Source of the DNA: Bacilli bacterium
GTDB taxonomy: Bacteria; Bacillota_I; Bacilli_A; RFN20; CAG-826
Direction: 5' to 3'
NCBI GenBank assembly: GCA_017447725.1
Contig: JAFSMX010000031.1
Location: 1 to 43,429 of the forward strand
DNA length: 43,429 nucleotides
The notes below the pieces were generated by a model, which saw only the letters and a list, made by a program, of their open reading frames with translations, had not been told where the DNA came from and did not search any database. Shown piece by piece: positions 6,874 to 12,982 of this stretch. The translations under genes were made by a program, and so were the position numbers. The stretch's first letter is position 1. Each line of letters starts with the position of its first letter.

Positions 6874-7346
6874 TAAAACTCTAGTTTTGGAACCCTTCCC
6901 TTATATTGTCTTGTTTTAACTCCAGCAAGTTCTAACATGAGAGCCGAGGCTTTAGTTTCAGTAGTATTGGCATATTTATTGTCTAAATAGACAACTTCTT
7001 TAATTCCCTTTTGAATGATTGCTTTAGTACATTCGTTACACGGGAATAATGTGACATAGAGTGTGCAACCTTTTAATGCAGCACCATCTCTAGTATTTAA
7101 AATAGCGTTAAATTCGGCGTGACAAACATAGAGATACTTTGAATCAAGTTCTTCTCCTTTGTTCCATGATAAATGGTCCTCGTCACAGCCTGTTGGCATC
7201 CCATTGTATCCATTTGAAACAATCTTGTGATCTTGGTCAACGATACATGCGCCAACTTTTGTATTTGGATCTTTACTTCTTTGAGCACTTAAAAGAGCCA
7301 TGCCCATGAAGTATTCATCCCAAGTGATATTTGCTTTAGGTTCCAT
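6873..7346 (-). CDS. dCMP deaminase family protein (ComEB-like)
   Basis: A zinc-dependent deaminase of 157 residues, counting from the ATG at 7346, which has a GAGGA site upstream. A longer frame from 7382 begins upstream of the predicted transcription start, so I reject it. Zinc ligands are His76 in YVCHAEFNAIL with catalytic Glu78, and Cys103 and Cys106 in LFPCNECTKAI. The NTKVGACIVD and SNGYNGMPTGCDE segments match deoxycytidylate deaminases, which make dUMP for thymidylate synthesis. It heads the ECF-truA operon and has its own promoter with a large palindrome over the -10 box. Confidence 0.92.
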   Translation of the reverse strand: MEPKANITWDEYFMGMALLSAQRSKDPNTKVGACIVDQDHKIVSNGYNGMPTGCDEDHLSWNKGEELDSKYLYVCHAEFNAILNTRDGAALKGCTLYVTLFPCNECTKAIIQKGIKEVVYLDNKYANTTETKASALMLELAGVKTRQYKGRVPKLEF

Positions 7347-7364
7347 AGTAGTATTCCTCGAGTT

Positions 7365-7399
7365 GCGTAAATTATATATCATTTACGCTTAACTACCAA
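7365..7399 (-). promoter_or_regulatory. Promoter with overlapping 24-bp palindrome for the deaminase-ecf-truA operon
   Basis: On the minus strand TTGGTA (7394-7399), 17-bp spacer, TATAAT (7371-7376). A palindrome with perfect 8-bp arms GCGTAAAT (7365-7372) and ATTTACGC (7381-7388) around an 8-bp centre covers the -10 and the start region. This is the layout of a repressor operator. The binding protein is unknown. Confidence 0.75.
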
Positions 7400-7409
7400 T
7401 ATATTTAGA

Positions 7410-7574
7410 TTACTTTACAGTGAAAATAACGATGATGCAGGCAACCATTAGTAAAAGAATGATCCCACAGAAAATTAACCATTTCCAAGGCGCTTGAGTC
7501 TTTTCAACTAATGGTTCGTTTTCTTGCGCATCCTCTAATTTTGGATATTTTCGAATTTCTTTTTCTTCACTCAT
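7410..7574 (-). CDS. Small single-pass membrane protein (54 aa)
   Basis: A short gene starting with the ATG inside the stop of the FolT-like gene (ATGA overlap at 7571-7574), which supports translational coupling. The peptide has an acidic, proline-containing cytoplasmic part (MSEEKEIRKYPKLEDAQENE, residues 1-20), then PWKW at 29-32 and a hydrophobic segment at about 33-51 (LIFCGIILLLMVACIIVIF). No family is recognised. The position at the end of the smpB-folC-folT operon suggests a partner or stabiliser of the S component, but it may simply be a tail-anchored peptide of other function. No clear terminator follows; 22 bp later lies the deaminase promoter region on the same strand. Confidence 0.6.
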   Translation of the reverse strand: MSEEKEIRKYPKLEDAQENEPLVEKTQAPWKWLIFCGIILLLMVACIIVIFTVK

Positions 7575-8332
7575 TTTAAGACAACCTTTTTATATAAAAC
7601 GCCAAGAAGGCTTACAACAAACGTATTTAATGGAAGATCGATGAAGAAGACAACCGCTTGAGAGAAGAATACAAACAGGAAATCAACTTCAAAGAACATT
7701 ACTTTAACAATGGAGTTTAGAATCAGCATTACAAACAGTTCAGAAAGAACACACGCCACTGCAATTGGATAGACATCTGCGATATCCTCTCCATACTTCT
7801 TTTTGAGATGCTTATCGATAAAGTAAATCGCTAAAACTGATGCAATAGATAAAACCCAAGACAAGGAAATAATTAATGTTTTGTGCCAAGCTAAAAATTC
7901 ATATGTTTTTCCAAATAAAACAATCGAATTATTTAGCAACATAAAAATAGTTGTAAAAATGCATAAAGAACCGAGAATTGCGGAGATAATGCCAAAATTA
8001 ATGGAGTTTTTCTTCAACATTTTTGCGCCCTTAAAAATAAAGAAAGGACACAATCCTAAAAGTCCGTAAACAACAGTAAATAATGGGTTGATTGAGTAGC
8101 CTAACGCATTAGGAAATAAGACGATTCCAAGAATATCAGAAGCGGCTCCAACAATTAGACCAGAAATCGGTCCAAGAAAGATTGATGCAAAAATAATTAG
8201 AGCTGGTCCAATTGAAATTCTCACAAATGGAACAATTGGAATATTTTGAATAGAAAGAACTCTTGTACAAATAATTGTTAATGCAAGAATTAATGCCGAA
8301 AGAGTAATTTGTCGAACAACGTTATTTTTCAT
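7571..8332 (-). CDS. Folate-family ECF transporter S component (FolT-like)
   Basis: A polytopic membrane protein (253 residues, about seven to eight hydrophobic segments) of the ECF substrate-binding family. The N-terminal half reads like FolT: ALILALTIICTRVLSIQNI, RISIGPALIIFASIFLGPISG and VGAASDILGIVLFP, with an aspartate in the substrate-facing loop. It overlaps folC by 11 bases, and gene partnership with folylpolyglutamate synthase is a strong hint for folate as substrate. It is longer than the roughly 170-200 residues usual for S components, the extra length lying in the middle. Energy would come from the EcfA1A2T module encoded just downstream. Confidence 0.8.
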   Translation of the reverse strand: MKNNVVRQITLSALILALTIICTRVLSIQNIPIVPFVRISIGPALIIFASIFLGPISGLIVGAASDILGIVLFPNALGYSINPLFTVVYGLLGLCPFFIFKGAKMLKKNSINFGIISAILGSLCIFTTIFMLLNNSIVLFGKTYEFLAWHKTLIISLSWVLSIASVLAIYFIDKHLKKKYGEDIADVYPIAVACVLSELFVMLILNSIVKVMFFEVDFLFVFFSQAVVFFIDLPLNTFVVSLLGVLYKKVVLK

Positions 8333-9545
8333 TTCTTAACGCCTCTCGAACGATTCCGGCAAAACACAACGATCCGGTAACTAGAATTAAATCATCAGGA
8401 TATGTAGTTTCTAATTCCTTAATATAAGAAAGATAATCTTCAACAAATTTATAGTCACCTAAATAAAGGAAATATTCCTCTTCAGTACGTGCCCTTTTGT
8501 GTTGAAATGTTGTTAATACAACATCATTGGATATTGAACCTAATGCAATAAGCATTTGATCAATGTTTTTATCTCTAAAAGCAGCAAAGACAACGTGAAT
8601 TGGACGATGTTCAACTTTGCTTAATGTTTCAGTTAGAGATTTCATTGCTTCTGGGTTATGCGCCCCATCAACCATGACATTCTTTTTAACATATTCAAAA
8701 CGGCATGGAAGGAGTTTTGTATTTAATCCTTTTCTAACGGCATCTTCACTAACACTAAAAACATCTTTAAGAATCTTTGTAGCTTCAACAGCAAGGCTAG
8801 CATTTTTAAGCTGATACACAGCACTTGTTGAAAGTTCTAATCCTTTATATGGGCGATAATCAAATGTAATTTTATTCACCCCAATTTGTTCATTGTGATA
8901 GTCTTCGACAATGACAATTTGAGATTCCATTTCTTTGGCTCTTTGGCGAATAGCAAACATGGTATTTTCATCTAATTTTCCCAGCAAAACAGGCACATCT
9001 CTCTTAATTATACCTGCTTTATTATCAGCAATTTCCGAGATTGATTTTCCTAAATAAGCAGTGTGCTCCAATGACACGGAAGTGATGATAGAAAGTTTTG
9101 GAATAAAGATGTTTGTCGCATCAATATAACCACCCATTCCAACTTCAATAATAGCAATATCTAACTCACGATCTTTAAAGTAAGTTAAAGCGATAATTGT
9201 CTGCATTTCAAATGTCGATAATTCGTACTTTAAAAACTTCTCCTCTAATCTATTAAATAAGGATAAATAGTCATCACTTGAGATTTCTTTACCATCAACT
9301 TGAATCATCTCAAAAAGAGTTGTTGTAGATGGAGATGAGAATAACCCAACTTTATAACCTTGAGCTTTGTATATCTCATTGAGATATTTAGCAGTTGAAC
9401 CTTTACCATTTGTGCCAGTAATATGAATAGAAGGAATATCAAAAACGAATCCTTCCTTCTTTAGATATTTATCGTAGTTTTCTCTAGAGTAGGTTTGTAA
9501 GGATCGTTTTTCAAAAAACTGTTCTAATTCAACAATACTATTCAT
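8322..9545 (-). CDS. folC: Folylpolyglutamate synthase / dihydrofolate synthase
   Basis: A Mur-ligase-family enzyme that adds glutamate to folates and so traps them in the cell. The P-loop is ITGTNGKGSTAKYLNEI; further motifs are VGMGGYIDATNIF, the SLEHTAYLG stretch with its metal-binding histidine, and VDGAHNPEAM in the C-terminal domain. I place the start at ATG 9545 (407 residues), which overlaps the smpB stop by eight bases. An upstream in-frame extension to 9623 would sit deep inside smpB without an SD. Downstream it overlaps the folate-type S component, pairing import with retention. Confidence 0.93.
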   Translation of the reverse strand: MNSIVELEQFFEKRSLQTYSRENYDKYLKKEGFVFDIPSIHITGTNGKGSTAKYLNEIYKAQGYKVGLFSSPSTTTLFEMIQVDGKEISSDDYLSLFNRLEEKFLKYELSTFEMQTIIALTYFKDRELDIAIIEVGMGGYIDATNIFIPKLSIITSVSLEHTAYLGKSISEIADNKAGIIKRDVPVLLGKLDENTMFAIRQRAKEMESQIVIVEDYHNEQIGVNKITFDYRPYKGLELSTSAVYQLKNASLAVEATKILKDVFSVSEDAVRKGLNTKLLPCRFEYVKKNVMVDGAHNPEAMKSLTETLSKVEHRPIHVVFAAFRDKNIDQMLIALGSISNDVVLTTFQHKRARTEEEYFLYLGDYKFVEDYLSYIKELETTYPDDLILVTGSLCFAGIVREALRNEK

Positions 9546-10008
9546 AGTCTCTAGTAATTGATTTCTTTGCTTTATCCATAGCGCGTTCATCGTCACGTTT
9601 TTTAATAACTTCACGCTTATCAAATTTCTTTTTACCTTTGCCTAAAGCAATCTCGATTTTAAGTTTGCCCTTCTTTAGATAGACCTTTGTTGGGACAATC
9701 GTCATCACTTTTTCTTTGGCTTTTTGTTCCATTTTCAAGATCTCTTTTTTATGTAAAAGAAGTTTTCTACTTCTTCTTGGGTCATGGTTAAAGATGTTTC
9801 CTTGTTTATAAGGAGCGATATACATATTAATGATGTAAGCTTCTTGATTTCTAATCACAACATAGGTATCCATCAAAGATGCACCGTTTTGACGAATGGA
9901 TTTAATTTCGCTGCCTTTTAGTTCAATTCCGCATTCTAAAAAATCTTCTAAAAAGTAATTAAAGAAGGCTTTGGAATTTTTCGTGACTAAATCGTTATTT
10001 CTATTCAT
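9538..10008 (-). CDS. smpB: SsrA-binding protein SmpB
   Basis: SmpB binds tmRNA and directs it to stalled ribosomes for trans-translation. The 156-residue length is normal. Conserved segments are the N-terminal NSKAFFNYFLEDFLECGIEL, GSEIKSIRQNGASLMDTYV, and HDPRRSRKLLLHKKEI, with a basic C-terminal tail ending KKSITRDYE. It is the first gene of smpB-folC-folT-like-small protein. No SD is visible before ATG 10008; a 16-bp palindrome lies 14 bp upstream. Confidence 0.97.
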   Translation of the reverse strand: MNRNNDLVTKNSKAFFNYFLEDFLECGIELKGSEIKSIRQNGASLMDTYVVIRNQEAYIINMYIAPYKQGNIFNHDPRRSRKLLLHKKEILKMEQKAKEKVMTIVPTKVYLKKGKLKIEIALGKGKKKFDKREVIKKRDDERAMDKAKKSITRDYE

Positions 10009-10147
10009 CGAGATAAATCCACCATAATCAAGATTATGAACTAAGAGAGGAAAAACATAAAGAAAAAGTCATTCAAAGTTCATTAAATTTATACAATTAA
10101 TGAAATTTTATAGAGTTTATAACTCCATTAGATTATCATAATAATCA
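10009..10147. promoter_or_regulatory. Divergent promoter region between smpB and the 10148 gene
   Basis: A 139-bp AT-rich spacer. Palindrome 10023-10038 has arms CATAATC and GATTATG around AA, just upstream of smpB. A second inverted repeat, GATTAT/ATAATC (10131-10146), overlaps a candidate -10 (CATAAT, 10137-10142, or TATCAT, 10135-10140) that lies only 5-7 nt before the plus-strand start codon. A third small repeat, GAGTT/AACTC, lies at 10113-10125. Promoter assignments are tentative because no good -35 box is evident. Confidence 0.4.
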
Positions 10148-11305
10148 ATGAGCGAACACATCGTGACATTCAAAAAAACTAACTCTGACGAAACCTTTGT
10201 TTTTAACGAGAGAATATCTCGTGTAAAGAACAAGTTATTATTTCGTGAACTTTTAGTGAATCATCCTTTAAACGAAGACTCTCTTGTGCTTCCAGTTTTA
10301 GAAAGCGAAGAAGAATTGATTCGTATTAAAGTTCATGTAGCGAATGTTGGTTCATTTTATTTTGATTTTAAAAAATCTTCGTTAGAAGAAAAACGTGAAG
10401 AACTATTTAACAAGATTAGTGAGTTAAAAGAAGTTGAAGATCCTTTTGAAAAGACAAAGAAACTTATTCTCTTAGTTGATAAATATGAACCTTTATATGC
10501 TTTGTTTGACGATTTAGATAAAAACTCATTCCCATATGAAAATCTCGAAAAGATTTACGAACTCGAGAGCTTAAATACACCGCTTCTAGCTTTTTATCAT
10601 GCTGACTTAAAGAAGCCAAAAAAGATTCATGAACCATTGGTTCTTCAGGAAGAAAGCCCAAAAGAAAAAGCTCCAAAGGAAGGCAAAGAACCATTCTTCA
10701 AAAAAGCTTGGTCTTCAATTGTCCATTTCTTCAAATTGCTCGGTGTCAAGATTGCAAATGGTTGGTTTGTCTTTATTTCCTGGTTTGAATGGAAAAGTGA
10801 TTACATCTTCTATTTCATCTTCTCAATGTTATATTCATTCGCTTTGTTAGCTGGAATTGTTTGGACATTAAATGGCGATGGATTAGCGGCATTCTTCTAT
10901 ACGATGACTGCGTTGTTTATTGTCACATGTATCTATGCTACATATGTGCAACGTAAGGATACAAAGGATTGGAAAATAACTGTTCAAAACGAGTTAACTC
11001 CAAACTTAGTTCTCTTTGCAGGACTTGCTGGAGGTACAGTCGCTTCCTTCTTTACATCTCAATCAATTATTAAGATTCCAGAAGGACAAACATTAGACTT
11101 TATGCTTGCCCTATGGATTACAATAGGTGCTTCTGTATTCTTACTTGTGTTACTAAACTTCACACCATTCTTAATTCACTTTATTAGTGAAAAAAGAGCG
11201 GCGAAAAAGCCAAAGAAAGAAGAAACAAAAACACCAGCAAAAGCCGAACAAAATGATAAAAAGCAAGACAAAACTGAAGCAAATAAAGAAGAGGCAAAAC
11301 AATGA
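10148..11305 (+). CDS. Unrecognised membrane protein with cytoplasmic N-domain and charged tail
   Basis: A protein of 385 residues that I do not recognise. Residues 1-150 are soluble, mixed charged and beta/alpha-like. Residues 155-185 are a lysine/glutamate/proline linker. About four membrane segments follow (roughly 190-215, 222-245, 248-270, 285-310 and 322-345 are hydrophobic candidates). The last 40 residues are a Lys/Glu/Ala/Pro-rich tail beginning SEKRAAKKPKKEE. There is no signal peptide. The stop overlaps the next start (ATGA), coupling it to an FNT channel gene and then a glycosyltransferase. No Shine-Dalgarno site precedes the ATG; a possible -10 lies 5 nt upstream, so the mRNA may be leaderless. 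Confidence 0.75.
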   Translation: MSEHIVTFKKTNSDETFVFNERISRVKNKLLFRELLVNHPLNEDSLVLPVLESEEELIRIKVHVANVGSFYFDFKKSSLEEKREELFNKISELKEVEDPFEKTKKLILLVDKYEPLYALFDDLDKNSFPYENLEKIYELESLNTPLLAFYHADLKKPKKIHEPLVLQEESPKEKAPKEGKEPFFKKAWSSIVHFFKLLGVKIANGWFVFISWFEWKSDYIFYFIFSMLYSFALLAGIVWTLNGDGLAAFFYTMTALFIVTCIYATYVQRKDTKDWKITVQNELTPNLVLFAGLAGGTVASFFTSQSIIKIPEGQTLDFMLALWITIGASVFLLVLLNFTPFLIHFISEKRAAKKPKKEETKTPAKAEQNDKKQDKTEANKEEAKQ

Positions 11306-11946
11306 AAAAATTATTAAAAACATTCTTTCTTGGAATCCTAGCTGGATTCGCAATTGGACTTGGTTCATTTGCTTTTGTTATGTGCAAAGCAGCAGGGTCA
11401 CATATAGTTGGTTCATTTGCTTTCTCGATCGGTTTACTTCTTGTTTGCTTCCTTGGTTTAAATCTTTATACAGGTAAAATTGGGTTTGCCATTGATGGCC
11501 CAAAAGAAAACGTTATCAATCTTGCTCCAATCTATGTTGGCAATATCGTTGGTGCTGTTTTTGCAGGATACCTTTTCTTCTTTGCAACAAAGAATCTTCT
11601 AGGTGTTGTTGATTCAATCAATGGAGTCGTTGCGGCTAGAGTTATTGGTGATGCAGATCCTTGGTATCGCTGTTTAATTATGTCATCACTTTGCGGAATC
11701 TTTGTTTTCCTTGCTGTTTATGGTTATAAGAAATTTGAAAATCCGGGATTAAAAGCTTTCGCAATTATCATGTGTGTGTTTATCTTTGTTGTTACTGGTA
11801 TGGAACATACCATCGCCAACATGACCTACTTCTCATTTGGAAACGCCTGGTCTTGGAATGCAGTTTTAAATATCGTAATCACTACCATCGGAAATTCGTT
11901 GGGAGCATTGCTTGCTTATTTATCAATTAAGGTTGTTCAAAAATGA
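11302..11946 (+). CDS. Formate/nitrite transporter (FNT) family channel
   Basis: A six-helix membrane protein of 214 residues, shorter than the 250-280 usual for FocA/NirC because loops and termini are trimmed. Family marks are the LNLYTGKIG segment after helix 2 (matching the L-F-T-G omega loop) and GMEHTIANM in helix 5, which carries the central pore histidine. FNT channels move formate, nitrite, lactate or hydrosulfide as pentamers; the substrate cannot be told from this sequence. It is coupled by ATGA overlaps to the unknown membrane protein before it and to the glycosyltransferase after it. Confidence 0.85.
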   Translation: MKKLLKTFFLGILAGFAIGLGSFAFVMCKAAGSHIVGSFAFSIGLLLVCFLGLNLYTGKIGFAIDGPKENVINLAPIYVGNIVGAVFAGYLFFFATKNLLGVVDSINGVVAARVIGDADPWYRCLIMSSLCGIFVFLAVYGYKKFENPGLKAFAIIMCVFIFVVTGMEHTIANMTYFSFGNAWSWNAVLNIVITTIGNSLGALLAYLSIKVVQK

Positions 11947-12644
11947 AATTATCTGTAATTATTCCTTGTTATAACGAAGCCAAAGATATCTCAGCCAAAG
12001 CTAAGGAAGTTTTAAACAAGCTAAAAACTTTAAATATCGACACTGAATTAATTTTAGTTAACGACGGAAGTAAGGATAATACCAAAGAAGTTATTAATAG
12101 CATTGAAGGGGTTATACCTTCTGGATACGACGTTAACAAAGGTAAGGGTGGAGCCGTTCAAAAAGGAATTCAAGACGCTACAGGTGATTACATCCTTTTT
12201 ATGGATGCTGATTTATCCACTGATTTAGAAGCATTAGATCGACTTGTACCAATCCTTGATCAATATGACATTATCATTGGTTCAAGACACCATAAAGACA
12301 GTAAAATTCCAATAAAACAACCAGCAAAACGCCGCTTTATTGGTTGGTGCTGCCGAAAAATCGTTAATGCTAAATTCCATATGAAATATAGTGATACCCA
12401 ATGTGGATTTAAAGCGATGCGAACAAAGATAGCTAAGCAAATTGCTAAGAAACAAATTATTATGGGATTCGCCTTTGATGTTGAATATCTCTACATCGCC
12501 AAACTAAACAATTTCATCGTTCATGAAATGGGTATTACTTGGAGAGACGACCGAGGTTCAACGGTATCTCCGATTAAGAGTTCAATCAAATTCTTCAAGG
12601 ATTTGAAAGTCATTAAGAAAAATAAGGAAAACTACCTGATTTAA
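11943..12644 (+). CDS. Family 2 glycosyltransferase, DPM1/ALG5-like
   Basis: A 233-residue GT-A enzyme. Motifs are SVIIPCYNEAKDI at the N-terminus, NDGSKDNT (40-47), the metal-binding DADLSTD (88-94), and DTQCGFKAMR (151-160), typical of polyprenyl-phosphate glycosyltransferases that load a sugar onto a lipid carrier at the inner membrane face. There is no membrane segment, as in soluble DPM1-type enzymes. Translation is coupled to the FNT gene. A GtrA-like flippase candidate is encoded at 42238 but is not adjacent. The stop codon lies inside the terminator hairpin. Confidence 0.88.
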   Translation: MKLSVIIPCYNEAKDISAKAKEVLNKLKTLNIDTELILVNDGSKDNTKEVINSIEGVIPSGYDVNKGKGGAVQKGIQDATGDYILFMDADLSTDLEALDRLVPILDQYDIIIGSRHHKDSKIPIKQPAKRRFIGWCCRKIVNAKFHMKYSDTQCGFKAMRTKIAKQIAKKQIIMGFAFDVEYLYIAKLNNFIVHEMGITWRDDRGSTVSPIKSSIKFFKDLKVIKKNKENYLI

Positions 12645-12662
12645 CAGGTAGTTCCTTTTTTT
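12630..12662 (+). terminator. Terminator of the membrane protein-FNT-glycosyltransferase operon
   Basis: AACTACCTG (12630-12638) pairs with CAGGTAGTT (12645-12653), loop ATTTAA including the stop codon, then CC and seven T residues. It separates convergent operons. Confidence 0.9.
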
Positions 12663-12981
12663 ATACATTCTTTGATCTTTTAGCAGCAATTGCACCAGCT
12701 TTGATATCGAATTCCATCTTATGATGGACTGGTTCAGCGTCTTTCTTATATTCCAGATACATGTATCGGTATGTTATGGTTTCTCCAGCAACATCTTTTG
12801 CATCTGGCGTTCCAAGAATCTTTTCGTATTGTTCAAATGGGTCACCTACATTTGCTCGCGAATAAGTTGTGTGCCAAATGTCTTTCATTGACTCCCATCG
12901 GTCTGGAAGTTTTTCTTGTTCCTTTGCAGCTTCTTCTTGAGCAATAATTCGTTTTGCCCACCATTCAGTTAATTTACCCAT
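12661..12981 (-). CDS. Hypothetical cytoplasmic protein (106 aa)
   Basis: A small soluble protein with no recognised family. It starts MGKLTEWWAKRIIAQEEAAK, an amphipathic helix, and continues with a tryptophan/tyrosine-rich middle (RWESMKDIWHTTYS, YEKILGTPDA) and a beta-rich, basic end. The ATG at 12981 lies one base after the stop of the subtilase gene, with AAGGAAC as SD; an upstream in-frame start at 13020 would overlap the protease gene and is rejected. It is the second gene of the protease transcript, but it lacks a signal peptide, so a direct role with the secreted protease is uncertain. Confidence 0.65.
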   Translation of the reverse strand: MGKLTEWWAKRIIAQEEAAKEQEKLPDRWESMKDIWHTTYSRANVGDPFEQYEKILGTPDAKDVAGETITYRYMYLEYKKDAEPVHHKMEFDIKAGAIAAKRSKNV

Positions 12982-12982
12982 T

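Noticed and set aside
8270-9545. Folate or THF riboswitch near folC/folT
   Set aside because: Both genes are operon-internal with overlapping reading frames, leaving no untranslated space for an aptamer.
9546-9623. Longer FolC start within smpB
   Set aside because: It would add 26 residues encoded wholly inside smpB, without an SD; the FolC fold needs none of them.
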